Assembly (NCBI GenBank): GCA_036784855.1
Contig: JAZDSV010000003.1
Span: 137,501 to 201,500, forward strand
Reading direction: 5' to 3'
DNA from: Aphelidium insulamus
Taxonomy: Eukaryota > Aphelidiomycota > Aphelidea > Aphelidiaceae
DNA: 64,000 nt
Under the pieces are notes generated by a model. It made no database searches and had not been told where the DNA came from. It saw only the letters and a list, made by a program, of their open reading frames with translations. Within the stretch, counting starts at the first letter, position 1. The number at the start of each line of letters is the position of its first letter. Shown piece after piece: positions 35,556 to 48,568 of the stretch. Position numbers and translations under genes: made by a program.

Positions 35556-37320
35556 ATGCGCCTGCCAAAGCTGTTTAGCGAATTTCTCGCCTTTGAAAGT
35601 CCGCTGGTCATACGCATACATGATATCCGACTGGCATTGCCGCACAGGATACTGCAGCTGCTCATTGTGTGCTACATCGTGTACCAGTTCGTGGAGCAGA
35701 AACTCTATCTCGCCACTGAGCCGCCCACAATGGGATCAGTGCGCACCAGTCTGCGCCCTCCTGCCGACTGGTTACCGCGCTCTTCGCTGCCATACTGCAG
35801 CCCGAACGAGACAGATACCATGGATGTGAATAGCACTCCGCCCGGCTGGGTCAAGGGCCAGAACGTGGACTGTGTCTGGCTGGACCGATACAACACGCTC
35901 TTTCCCGTGGGCGAGGAGAAAACGGCCTTCTTCACCACACGCGTATCCACAGAGGTGTACGCACTGAATAAGACAAAGATCGGCGTTGCCACGTGCTCCA
36001 CGCCGCTCTCAACGGACAGCACGTTCAGCTTGAATAACAACGGCGCCGTATCCTTTCCCGCCTTTAGCGATCCCGTCTGCCAATACTCTTTGCAGAAATT
36101 CCACGATGCATACGTTGCTCAGCTGGAGAACTTTACGGTATTATATAATTGTAAACTAGTGATTTGTTCAACTCACCCATCACCCATAGATGATGGTGTC
36201 ACACACGGTGCTGGCCAAGGATCAAGGACTCATTTCACCGTCGACCAAAATGACCGGCAAGCTCGTTGACCAGTCAGGCAATACGTACAAGCTGTTCGAC
36301 GATCCCAACCGTCCTGGAGATATCATGGAGGTCAGTCTGCTTCTGAAGGCTGCAGGCGTGGATCTTGATGGTACGTTTGCGAGCTTGTACACCCACTATA
36401 TTGACTGTGCATACGCAGGTCTGTCACTGGCGCCGGGAGAAGATGCTGTTTCGCAACGGTTTTCTGGAATTGTCTTGCTGGTTGTGATTACTTACGACGG
36501 TGATTATCTTACATCGTCCTCCACCGCTGGACAGACAACGTACGACTACACCCCGTTCCTTGTGCCGCGCGAGGAGTACAAGATCGAGCAGTCCTTTTCA
36601 TCCGGCGACACGTTGACTGTGCTTAACCGACATGGCATCCGCATTGTATACCAGCAGATTGGAAAAATTGGCGTGTTCAACGTGACCAGCCTGTTTTTGA
36701 ACATTATCGCAGCGGTTGCACTGTTCGCCGTCGCATCGTTCCTAGTCGATATTATAATGCGGTATTTTTTGCCTGAGCGAAAGTACTATTCGTCCATGAA
36801 GTTTCACGACGTTTCCGTGGGCAAGTGGCGCATGACCGAGGATGAAATCGAAGTGCGTACCGTGGACGAGACGTTTCTACTGGATGGCAGCAAGAGCCAC
36901 GACTGGAACTGTAGCCGCTCTACCTCTGCTCTTTCCCCCTTTGCCGATTCTGCGCCGGAGATCGTGGCACACGTGCCGAGAAATCGCACCAACAGCCACG
37001 TGAGCCACATCAGCATGCGGTCACTGGATGCATTCTCGAAGCCGCCAACCGTAGAAGACTTTGACTCGTACTCGTCGGCTAATCTGCGGCGACGCTCCCC
37101 GTCCAACTCAAATCCAGAGTCGCCGGCGATAATTGGCGCCTCTCAGCTACTGTCGCCTGGCACTCCAATGGTTGTTGTAAGCGCGGACCGAGACTCGACA
37201 GCGACTCGCAGTCGCTCCTCGGCCTCAAGCACTGATGACAGCACCAGGCATCAGCACCAGACATCAGACTGTGCTTCATCGCCGCGATTAAGCGATGCCG
37301 GCAGCATTCACAATAGATGA
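35556..37320 (+). CDS. P2X-like ligand-gated cation channel
   Basis: P2X channels are trimeric cation channels, ATP-gated in animals; homologues are known in basal fungi, amoebae and algae. Two main exons, 35556-36137 and 36190-37320, give 570 residues; a canonical GTACGT...CGCAG intron of 48 nt at 36371-36418 is in frame, so the true protein may be 554. Topology: short N-terminus, helix 1 (ILQLLIVCYIVYQFV, ~33-47), a ~300-residue ectodomain with GSVRTSLRPPADW, NFT glycosylation sites and YDYTPFL, then GIRIVYQQIGKIGVFNVTS leading into helix 2 (LNIIAAVALFAVASFLVDII). The YxxxK trafficking motif is present (YSSMK). The animal TxK phosphosite before helix 1 and most of the ten ectodomain cysteines are missing. 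A long Ser-rich cytosolic tail follows. Confidence 0.85.
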
Positions 37321-37406
37321 GCGTAGATTTTTTGAGTGATCTGTGTCCGTATAGTAGTGCGTACATTTTGTTCAAAAGGCCTGAAACAGCCATTCATTAC
37401 AGCCGC

Positions 37407-39643
37407 ATGTGGCACGACGTCCTGTTGGCGCTGCGTGGCATCGGCGGCGACATTATCGACTCTCGCACCCACTCTTCCAACCCATTCACGCACTCTGCGG
37501 CATGCAGTGACATCGTGCACCCGGGGGAGAAGGCGATTCTGCGCCAAGTGCAACAGATCCACATACACTACTTGCACCTGGAGCAGTTTGCCGGCGATGT
37601 GGCTGGTGGCAAGGCGCACTCGCTGTACGCACAAGCACTGGGTGCATTTAGCGCGAGCCTGCTGTCGGACTTTCGAGCACGCTTGTTACAAATTGAAGAT
37701 GACATGGTCGCCGGCGGCGGGCGTGTTCCGCTCTCGAATCTACTGACGGGAATGCTAGACCCGTACCCGGCACTTTTACGCTCTTTGCACGGCTTTCTGG
37801 AGCGCAGTGGTGTAGTGGTATCATCTGCTCACAGTGACAACACTGTGGCACTGGGACCGCGATTATTTGATTGCGTCCAGAACGCATGGCGCCAGTGCGG
37901 TGTGCCCGTGGAACGAGATATGTATATACGGTACGGTTTCTAGTTACCTGGTATGCATATCTGGCAGGCATTAATGTGGGTTGCGCTGTAGGCTACTAAA
38001 AAATCTTCGTTGTGTGTTTCTGCGGCAGACAGCCAGCTTCATATTTTTCGGCCATTCAATTGACCCGTATAACGAGTACTGCATAGATAGTTCGGCAAGT
38101 AGATGCGCCACCATTTCTTGTGCTCATATTATCTGCTATAGCGCAATCTTCAACTGGAACTTGTGCCGGAATGTTTAAAGGACACTTGCGTTCCAGAGCA
38201 GGTGAGCGTAATATCGCTAACCCATTAATGTTGAATGTATAGCTGCTATTTGTGATAAAGGCCATTGAATGCATCAAGGACAACAAGCAGGGGGCCAAAA
38301 ATAGTGGCTAGTATACGTATTTGTTTGCCTAAGCATCACTTATTAATCATGTAGAATACTACCCATCTACTGCAATGTCTGCGTACGCTACGCGCCTATC
38401 AGCTCTGGAAAACTGTGATGATTTCACGTTCCACAGTCTGGAAGCCTTTTCGATCTGGCTAGACGATGTTTATTGCGACATTGCAAATGCACTGTGGAAA
38501 CTACTTTTGGTTCAATGCAACCTGATGCGACACTTGAGCACAATGAGGAGTGTTTATCTGTTGACTGAGGCCGATTTCTATGAGTCATTTTATCGAGAAG
38601 CAGCTACATCAAGTTCGTCTAGCCAAAGTAGGTGCAATTTATTAATCATGCGGCACTGATATCATACATAGGCGTCTTGAAGTCGTTCAGATCGTGCGCG
38701 CTAAAGTATTCAGCGACTGATGTTGAGGTGGACAATTTTCGATTGAGATCGGTGGCGCCGTCTGAATCCGATTCATATTCAGAAGTCTACAAGCTATTTG
38801 GCACCAAGGCATTTGGCCACGTAGTGAAATTAGAGTACCTCGATAGTAGTAACGTCTCTCCACTCTCTTGGATCATAAGTTTGAGTGATATGTCGGCGTA
38901 CGTGTGCCACTCTTTTTCTATTATTGGCTGAGACCGTAGGTACGATGCACTCTTCTGCTTCTTGCTCGCGATCGGCAAAACCAAGCATTTGTTGACCAAC
39001 ACTTTCAAACTGTTGCCCTCCGATACTTCCGCCGAGCATTCGGTCACCATTTGGAATTTGCGCTATCGCATGTTATTGTTCCTCAACTCGTTCTCACACT
39101 ACCTACAGGCAATTAGAGTATTATGTTGAAGAAGCCTTGATATAAATTTGTAACAGGTCGGTGTGATTGAAACGCATTTCATCAGCATGGAACAACTCTT
39201 TAATACTTTGTTGCAATCTGGCGGCCAAAAGCCTTCGCTGGCAAGCATTAGAGATAGTCTCGGCTTCCACCGTCGCAATTACCTGGACGCAATCATGGCC
39301 AAGTCTTTCTTTGGCGTGCCAAAAGTTTTAGCCGTGCTATCTCGCATTCTAGACGATTGTCTTGCGCTGTCAACTGCCATCAGCACACTAAAGTTGGAGT
39401 TAGTTATCTCAATTGAAAAGGTATGCTCCGCTTCTCTGCTGGTCTTTACTCGACTCTTTGTAGAATTATACGCAAAATGTGGCGTTCTTTATCCGTGCAG
39501 TATCGACCATTCGGATGTCGGCCTCGCCGTTTAAATCTATGTCTAGCCAGCGCAACGTGACGCAAAACAATTCAAATCATACCCCAGGCATCGATGTCAC
39601 GGGCCTCGATAATTTACTGTTGAGCCTGGACTATAAAATCTAG
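37407..39643 (+). CDS. TUBGCP4: Gamma-tubulin complex component 4-like (GCP4)
   Basis: Member of the GCP/Spc97 family that nucleates microtubules with gamma-tubulin. Nine exons: 37407-37921, 37992-38094, 38142-38201, 38243-38303, 38355-38627, 38672-38897, 38940-39108, 39157-39420 and 39464-39643; 616 residues, near the ~660 of animal GCP4. The start MWHDVLLALRG and the end LDNLLLSLDYK match GCP4. In between lie the GRIP1-type region (IFFGHSIDPYNEYC, VPEQLLFVIKAIECIKDN) and the C-terminal gamma-tubulin-binding half (LWKLLLVQCNLMRHLSTMRS, LNSFSHYLQ joined to VGVIETHF). Two introns (starting 38095 and 39109) need GC rather than GT donors. An ATG at 37317 overlaps the P2X stop codon (ATGA) and is in frame, but the family start is 90 nt later. 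Confidence 0.82.
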
Positions 39644-40348
39644 TAACTGTAAAAATCATCACTGAATTATGTTGATGTACACCGACTACCTTGTAGCGGT
39701 CATGCATGCTGTCAGATTTCGCCACAAAGATTTAGCTGTTCGCTGCTGACGTTAAACGTGAAAAATCTTGCCAGGGTTAGGGGTTTCAAAAAACAAAAAA
39801 GCTTCTCGTGACATGAGCGACTTTGTGCTGTACGTCGTGGACAGCAGGGTTGTCGCGCCAGTGTACGCGCAGTGTTCACAGATACTACGCAGGTACAGTG
39901 ATTGCATTAAGTCATGCAGCGACGTCCTTAATCGTAGATATGCCAATGTCATCGAAGATGTCGTGTATTATCTTGTGGCAGTCAGCGTTGAGGAACCGAC
40001 CTGTGGCACGTCCCCATTCCACCACACCATAATGTATTAAGGTATAGACTTGATCATTGACCTGCAAGATGAAATGGGCATGCCGTTACGTTTGCATTTT
40101 CATCAAAGCAAGTGGCCATTGGTGGACAAGTTCCGCTTTGCTAGCCAGGGGTCGGTTGTTGCTGAAGTGTGTTGCTGAATGATAAACTCATCTGTAGGCG
40201 CAATTTACTGCAGCACCGCTACAAGATCTCTGTAACATCAACCTAAACGGTACATGTTGAAGTTGGCAATATAGAAGCTTTGCGCCAAATGCATATCAGC
40301 TCTGACCAATTCAAATAGATAAATAGCATTTAAATTGAAGGAATATTA
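39644..40348. other. Gap between convergent genes with protein-like frames on both strands
   Basis: About 700 bases between GCP4 (+) and the giant gene (-). On the plus strand an ATG at 39813 opens a 75-codon frame (MSDFVLYVVDSRVVAPVYAQ...), and a further stretch near 40058-40185 reads LHFHQSKWPLVDKFRFASQ. On the minus strand a stretch at ~40068-39922 reads HYGVVEWGRATGRFL and NADCHKIIHDIFDD. Neither could be joined into a convincing gene. A small, intron-containing gene may be present. Confidence 0.3.
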
Positions 40349-43300
40349 TTACACCGCAGATACTTGCTGAAACGACCGACGCCAAGTATCAACACATTGC
40401 TTCAAAGCACTTTCCACCGATATAAGACGCGGAGGCTCGTCCAAATAGAGCAAATACTTTCTTATCGCAGCCGCGACACGAGGATGCTGTTGAAGCTGTA
40501 AAATATAAGGAAATATAAAACTGCTAACAAAAAAAGTCTCACATCATGAACTTGATCCTCAAGCAACATTGTGATGTCGGTGGTATGCAAGCGAACAATT
40601 TCAGAGCCGACTTCAAACGTGAAAATAGCGAAGCTCATGAATTCTTCCCAGGTAAACAAATGAATCTAAGCCGTTATTTTGAGCCACAGCATCTTTATCG
40701 TACCAGGCTATTGGAATCGTCACCAAGTTTGCGGCGCAGGGTAGGCCAGACAGAATCAAAAAGATTCTTCGCAAAGGACCATAGTTTTACGGACGCGCCA
40801 GCACCCTTTGAGCGCCTAACACTTCCATTGTGTTCATCAAAGCGGTGAGCATCATTGATATTCATCTCGGTCATGGCAAACAGTCGAAGCTGTAACAGGG
40901 AGCGAATAATTCCTTCCTTGTCGTAGCTTATGTGACTTGTTGCGACAGGAACATGTTTCATTTCGGTCATTTGATACTCGGAAGAAGTTGTCATTTGCGG
41001 AGACTCTAGCACTGTCGGGGAAGTTTCACGCGGTTCTTTGTCGATTGCGTTCACGAAATTTTGGCTGCTATCTGAATAAGTTTTTGAATCGAGAGCGGCG
41101 ATCAAGAATTGGGCAATGATGTGCAGTTGATCAAGAATGTACGTGAGGACGTTTGCCGACGGATCGTAGGCAAGACCAAACGAGACCATGTTTGAAATGT
41201 ACAGCGATCGCCTCAAATCCGACTATGCATGTTAATTATTATAACGATGACGCACGCGTACATTTTCCAAGTTGAAAGCGCGATGTACATCACTTCTACC
41301 ACCCCAACTCTCAACAAGTAGACGAGATGCGCACTGAATGGCATCAAAATGTCGCTCAACCTGATCCCGCTCCTTGTAAAAATACATGATGAACGATAGG
41401 AGATCGTTCGATATGTCGAGAGTCATTTTCGAAAATACCCCAGCCTGTTTGGCCATTGCCGCAGTAGTTTTGCCCCCGTTAGCTTGCTTCAAATCGCATT
41501 CCAGCACCTAAAGAGGTTAATTTGTAAGAATCAGAACTAAGCCAAACGAACATTAAGCAAAGGAAGCAAACTTTTGCTCGCACGAACATTCAAGTGCAAC
41601 ATCATTTTCACTTCTGCGAGAAGAGCTCTTGAGAATTCGTCAAATTTATCCGTCTTCGCTACAGCGCGAGCTAAATGGCTAGCAGCGTCGGAAATCGAAT
41701 TGGCGCGTACAACGCAGCGACGGCACGCAAACAATATGGCGTTTTTTACCGGAATAAATAGCGTCTGCGACATTTATTACTGATAGATAATAAGTGGCCG
41801 GGCATACCTTGAAATGATATGGATATCGCCTAGCAAGCAAAGCACAAAAGTCGACTACAATCGAAGCGTCCCAAGTACGCTTGCGCCACGGATACGAATA
41901 AGTCGCGAGTCTTTCTAAAAAGCGGCATATGCCTGCAATATTGGAACCGCGACATATAGCTATCGTTCACTTACTGTCAATCAATTCTTCGTCCACCGGC
42001 GGCTTTATCAGGTCGATGTACGTTATCAGGTTTCGTAACACTCTGCCAAACGTTGTTTCATCAAACTCTTTGAAATCGAACAATCGCGAAATAACGTCGC
42101 GGACAGGTGCATCTGCAAATTGCAGTTCCACTGAAACTGTCTGATTCTGTTTCTGGGTCGCGGATTGCACTCCCAGTACGGTGAACAATACGAAAAACAG
42201 GTCTGAATCCAAACTGCTTGCACTTGACTGTTTCTTGAATGCATGATCAGAGTTGGCTTCATCCGCTATTCCGTCAGCAGTCGATGACTCGGTACAAAAT
42301 AAGAGCACGAAAAGACCGGAATCGGAATACTGTTCAAAAATCGACCGCAAGAAATACTTTGTTCGGATAAGTAACGGATGGCTTCGATGTCGCCTGTACA
42401 TTGTAATGAGCTTAGTCATGGCAATGATCTCTTGAGATAACAAACGCGTCGTAAGCGCTGAAGATCGCTTCAATAGCACGGCACATATTGAGATGATGCA
42501 CAGTTTCGTCTCATCGTTAACAAGATCGTAATATAGACACTCCAAGAGCATGTACATGATGCTAAAAATCGTTTCAGATGCTGGTTTCTTGTCGACGGAA
42601 AACTGCTGATCAGCTACAAGTTATCAATTCAAATTCAAACCTTGTATGTATAGATTAGTATAGCTTCAACCCACGCTTTGGCGACTGTCGGATCGAGATC
42701 GGCAATGATAAGTGGCGATGAAACTGCCGCATGGCACAATTCAATGAGCTTATAAGCAACAAGCTCAACATTTCTAGAGTTTTCCGTGGACCTGTTATTC
42801 TGTTCAACAGAGTCATGAGCAATTGAAGTGCCAGTGGTTTTCAACGTGATGGCATCCTTGATCGCGGTCTTGAAGCGATTTATAACAGACGACACATTCT
42901 CTGTGGTGGACAGATTGGGCTCACCACCGGGCCACGCGTTTCCATATTCCAAATCAACATGTTCCCAATTGATTTGATATTTATCGAAGATCTTTCCCAT
43001 GAACGCAGTACATGTCGTGAATGCTCCACGATGCTGTACATTTCGAGGATCGAACCCCCTAAGGTATGAAGTCGAAACGACACCGAGTTCTTGGCCGATA
43101 ATGTACACAAGAGCCTGAAAGTCTTTAACATTGACCTCAACATTATTACCAATCTGTTGCAACGCCAATGATATGATGAGCGCATTGGAATTGAAGTTGT
43201 CAACTAGCTGCTCGGTATCCTGTACATTAGACGTGAAAATGACGAAGTACGCCAGTACCGTCATCATAAGCTTATCCGCGGACTGGTACAATTTCAACAG

Positions 43301-46300
43301 ACTTTTTATAGAAATTACTGCAGATATGAGCAAGTCTCGCAAGTTAGCATAACGAACCGCATAAGGTCGGAAATGTTGCGTTCAACATGATCATCCGATG
43401 TAAAAGACGTTGGTATTCAATCGGGTCGGTGACTTTTTCCAAATATAACAGCCAAATTGTCATCATCATTTTCAGTTGCGGTCCGTCTAAAAAGCGGAAC
43501 ATGCTTATGGAAACAGTGCGAACCTCGTCCTTTTATCATTTAACTCCGCGGGAAACAGTCAGTTCACAACCTACCCTTTCATCAAGCAACGTGGTTGCCA
43601 AGTAGGTGATTACAGGTCCCAATATCCACACGCTTGACCGATAAACCATAAAATACTGGGAAGAGAGCTTGGAAAATAGTCCGATTCCACGATCCAGTGC
43701 TCGTAGCCGGGTTTGCCAGCACGACGAATTAAAGTCGGCATGTACGCAACGGTGAAAAAGGCTACCAGCAAGGGTGGCCGCTTCTGATATATCGTCGTCT
43801 GCCAGCTTACAATTTGACACCACAGTTTTCAGTAAAAGGGGCACTGTCACAAATCCAATCATGTCGTATAATGATCCCATGAAATCCCATCCACTGGCAC
43901 AAGTCAGTATCATGTTCATTTGCATCATACTTAATCTACTTCTTAAGGACGAATCCAGAAAAGTACTCGACGTGAGTATACGAATTCGTTTGCATAACGC
44001 CGTACAAAAATTTGAAGACATCTACTCGTATGTCCAACACCAGTGAACCAGGTCTTGACTTTTTAAAGTATTCAGCGAGTGCGAAAGTGGCCTTAGGGTC
44101 GAGATCTAAAAGCGCGAGCAGCACGGATCGCAGATGGATATTTTCATTCGTGTACGGCAGCGGAACGGGGCATTCTTTGGCGTGAGAAGTCGATCTGTAC
44201 TGTCAAAGCATAATATTACATCAGGACATCGTACCCAAGCTGGTCTTTGCCGTCCAGAATGTTCAGCTTGTAAAGAAATTCAAATGAACATCCGCCATAA
44301 TAGAGCGTCAATAACCAAATCCATCGTAGAAAAGAAATAAAGCTGTGATACTCGTCAATTTTAGACACCTCAGTAGAACTCGATTCCCCGTTTACGAATC
44401 TAAAGAAATTTTGCAAACGTTCCATATTTGACTGGATCACAATCCACACAATGTCAAACACAACGGCGCCCGGGAACGGTGCTGGCTCTTCCACAATCGA
44501 ACGCCATAACACTTTGAAGAAGTGTATGTAATGGCTAAGCGACGCTAGAGAGCAGCCAGTATCGACAATCTGAGTGCTAGTGCCCTGCGATCCATTTCCC
44601 AGCAATATACCAAATTCTTTGAAAAACGCAGGAGGGATCAGCATCCTTACAATAAATTGATCGACCAAGATGAGTTGACGCACTTACTTGCTAGCCTGAA
44701 GCAATTCAATTATATGCAGGGCTTTGCATTCACCGCCGCAAGCAACCGATTCTGAAGTGGCATGTAGCCTCTTGAATTCGGCAATTACAATTATGAAGGA
44801 TTCACCCACTCTAAATCTCGAACGGTCCTCCACTTCGCTCTCCAAGATTTGTCCGGATGACTCATCCTTTGTGGAACTCCAAAATATGTTCCGATTCTGT
44901 TTCTTCTTTTTGGATTTCTTCGTTAATATCGGCGACTCTATATCACCGTCGTTATCCTTATGTCCAAAATACATTACAATGCACTGCTGGTCTCGAGCAC
45001 TCAATCGTCTCTCAGCGTGGTTTACCGACGAACTATAAAACTGCTCCCAGACAATGTCAAGCCAAAGACTGGTCAACCACCGAAAATTCAGCCCGAACAT
45101 TCCCGACTGTTTGAGCAGCGAGATGCACTCGTGTACAGCTGAAGCGTTTGTATCCGCAAGTGTTGAAATCTATGGCTTCTAATTAGCTGTTATCAGATAC
45201 AATCACAGTGAAGACCTTGATCCGATGCTTAGCCTCATTTTTAATTGCGTGCCATAGCGTTTCATCAAAAGTGGTAGTATTGATGGCACTCAAGGATCGA
45301 AGCCAAGGATTGACATACCGATCCATTAAGCGCCGTCGAGATTGAGTTTGAGTCGAAGAGTTGCTGCCTATTTGACCGTCTGCGTGAGGCGAGCCACTGG
45401 TTCCGGCAAGTGCAGCCATTTCTGGGGAGGCGTCAATGAACGAAAAAGGATTCGGTGGATGTCGATGCCGCACACCAGGCTGTCGATTGACGGTGTCATT
45501 TTCGGAGCCTGACGTATCCGAAAAGGAACTTGCCGGTTTGGAACGAACGGATGTCGAAGAAATCATGGACGCCTTTCTTTGATCGTGGCCCATGTCATAC
45601 TCCGTAAAGCTCATAAGCCACGCGATGACAGTAGACAGTGCATCATGCATTTTCATACGAAGTTCAGTTTGAACTTCAGAATCTGCGAGATCGGCAATGT
45701 GTAATGAGCTCGAAGGCTCAGCGATATACGATAACGCTTCAATCATCGGCGGAAAATACATCCGTGTTAGGAGAGTTAAAGCGGCCTCATTATCAGCCAG
45801 GTCAGTGGATCTCAAGAGCAGCGATTCGATTGCTTCTGCGAGTATGTCTGCACCAACACTTCCGTCACACGGATGAGGCATTACGGCCAAAACTTCATTG
45901 TCGCACATAACACCGTCACGGCATGCAGTGGGAAGTTGAAGCAGCTGAAGCGAATCAACTTGTTCGAATAGGCCGTAATTAACCATTTCACGCATGACGT
46001 GGCGCGCGGTAAAAGCTAGCTTCAAATCGAGCTTTTGACTCAGTGATTGCTCCATCGAACCCACGGAGTACACCGATACTTTTGAATCGCACAAATCATC
46101 AGGGAAAAGGTCCAAAAGTTCTTGTGGAGTCATAAATTGGTTCGCATCCGAACTTTTGCTAGAAAATGACGCATCAAAATCATTGCGTTGCGGCGGGGAG
46201 AAACTGGAGGGCAGCATTTCACGCCTTATGATTGTACAAAGAATGGAGAGAAAATCGGCGGAAAACACTGGTGATTTAAGTGCCACCGGGAGTGACCACT

Positions 46301-48568
46301 GCACCGCAGCGACACGATTCTCCAAGTACCGGATTACACGGCACCATTCAGGACAGAGGGCTAGCAAATGTTCTCGACTATCGAGCAACTGTCCATCGGA
46401 TAGTGCAATGCTTCCCGCTCTAAAACCGTAGTATAAAATCTCCTCTTGAGCGCGCAAGACATCCAACACAATCATGCATTCAATGTTGTTGAGGTTAGGC
46501 ATCTCATAATCTTCTGAAGAAATGGTCAAGCATTCGCCATACGTATCTCCAAAAGCTTCATTTAGACTTGTCAAGGAAACGGTCGTCGTTTGGGCACATT
46601 TGGGATCAAACTTGCAAGTTGGATGATATGCTCCTGGGGCTCGAAAAGCTGGCTCGCAATGAGTGTGCAAGATCAGACCGCAACAGCTGCATCGAATGCC
46701 TATGATGATAATGTCAACATATAGTGATGTAGATGCAATAACAACGGACTCACCTTGTAGATTAATGCCCATCATAGGCGTGTGGCAAACCATACACACG
46801 GAAAGTGCAAATGTGTTGACAGTGTCAAATTTGTGAATTGGATGGGCAGCAACGCCGTTATGCGGTTGGCCATGATACGGTGCCACCGTTGAATACAGAG
46901 CGGGTGGAGAGTATGTGCCAACGGGTCGATTGCGTTCCGCTCCCTTGCGGGAAACCGTCTCTCGTCGGGGCTTCCTGTAGCAGTGCAGATGCAAAGCGAA
47001 TGAGTTGCACTGGTAACATCTGATGCCGTAACCCTCCATCAGCTGGTGGCACTGTGCACACTTGACGTGCATGGCCCTCTTTGATCCGAACGAGGAAATC
47101 CGTCTAGTCCGATTTTGTGAACCAGCGGGCGCACCCGAAGCGGTGGAAGCTTTGTTGTCGATCTTGTCGGCGACGACAATGGTATCACGTACCGATAGAA
47201 ACTTGAACGGATACAACACGTGGCCAGAGTCCAAGGTGGTCGCCGTCTTTTCAGGTGGCTGTTTCAAGTCAGAGTTGGCATGGTTATGCAGAATGGGCTC
47301 GGTTCGGACGGGTTTAGGTGAATGTATCACAGACGTTGAATCTGTATGAATGTAATCATGACTGACATGCAGATCGCCCAACGATAAATGTCCCATTGAC
47401 CGGGGCCATGTTTCGAAGAGCCACGAAAGGGCGCGCCGTCTCATGGAGTCGGTGCCGTGCGCAACAATTTCAAGCATATCCACTGCTGTGTCTGGCCGAT
47501 ACTTTATCATCAATTGCAGCAGTTTTTTGCGGTAAAACACCTCTGTATCATACGATGAATGATCATTTGGCGCAGAACAGTACAGCGCCAGTGTCTGCAA
47601 TATTGCCGGAAATACACTGGTGTCATACTGAACCGTGGGCAGGGAGAAGTGCTTCCCGGTGTGCAGATAGGCCTGCACAGATAAGCATACATACCAGAAG
47701 TACTCCACCTCACCAGTTGCATGTCGTGTGCTTGAATGGCACTGGGGGAACGTTCCAGCGTACGTCTGTCTTGGATATCTGTGACGACGGTGATGGCACT
47801 TGGCGAGCGTTTGTTAACAGGCTTTGCCGCGACCTCGTTGGCGGACATTGCGATGCGACTAAAGTGTTGCGCTGCCTCTGCCTGGCGCTGCATCATAAAT
47901 CGCTGATCCCACGTGGCAAGCAGCGAGAGTCGCGGGATTAGATGGTCGACGTACATGCGCAACAAATGGTGATGCATCCGTGCCGGGAATGCCTCAAAGC
48001 ACATCATGCCAAAGTTCTGCACGAACACGGCCATGATCTCGACACTGTGAATGCGGTCCACCAGCAGTGTCAGCACACTGAGCATCACGTGGTGCAGTGC
48101 GAATTGTGGCTGAAGCGGCCTATATGAGACGTATGCAGCCGCGGGTGACGCCGGATCCTCGTATCCCTGCTTGACCACCGTGCAGTCGGTGCGCACCAGA
48201 TCCTCCACAATGGCCAGCGCCACGTCCATCTCCAGCCAGACGCCATCGCAGCTCTTCATCTCCTTCCACTTGGCGATGTCGACAGCGGCTGCGGCCACAG
48301 CCTCCTCGGACTCGGGCTGAGCTATGCCCTTGTACTCTCCGCGGTCCACGGGAAAGAATTCGGGGTAGAGGGACTGCATGGCCGCGCGGGACTGGTACAG
48401 GAAGTCGCGCAAGTTGAAACACAGGTCCACCACGGCATCGGCGCTGTAGCTGGACACCGGCACGTCCCTAGCAGCATCAGTGGTCATCGCGGGTCGCTGT
48501 CTCTTCCATACGGCCTCCAGAACGGTGACGAATCGCTGCCGCAGCGATTCTCCCGCCGACGTGGACAT
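40349..48568 (-). CDS. Giant helical-repeat protein with tandem C1-like zinc fingers
   Basis: A 16-exon gene of 2242 residues. Exons: 48568-47714, 47672-46754, 46699-~45207, 45169-44688, 44645-44235, 44194-43982, 43935-43575, 43529-43358, 43317-42641, 42602-41975, 41932-41808, 41764-41552, 41507-41262, 41222-40704, 40665-40543 and 40495-40349. Introns are 37-54 nt and the total length is divisible by three. Two adjacent Cys/His modules (residues ~490-516 and ~578-611) follow the C1 pattern: CAQC, ten residues, CYQC, then HLHC; and CMVC, then CSCC, then HTHC. The first joint of module 2 lies inside the finger. The rest is mostly alpha-helical, HEAT-like sequence without catalytic motifs. The start MSTSAGESLRQRF is the first ATG in frame. 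A large UNC79/UNC80-type channel-accessory scaffold is one possible identity, not demonstrated; the third splice donor is uncertain by ~9 nt. Confidence 0.7.

Noticed and set aside
37317-37406. ATG at 37317 as the true GCP4 start
   Set aside because: The family begins at the motif MWHDVLLALRG (37407); the extra 30 codons have no counterpart and overlap the P2X stop.
46700-46753. In-frame reading through the giant gene's second zinc finger
   Set aside because: The 54-nt segment has GTGAGT and CATAG ends and would split the finger between GINLQG and IRCSCC; removing it gives a regular C1-like spacing.
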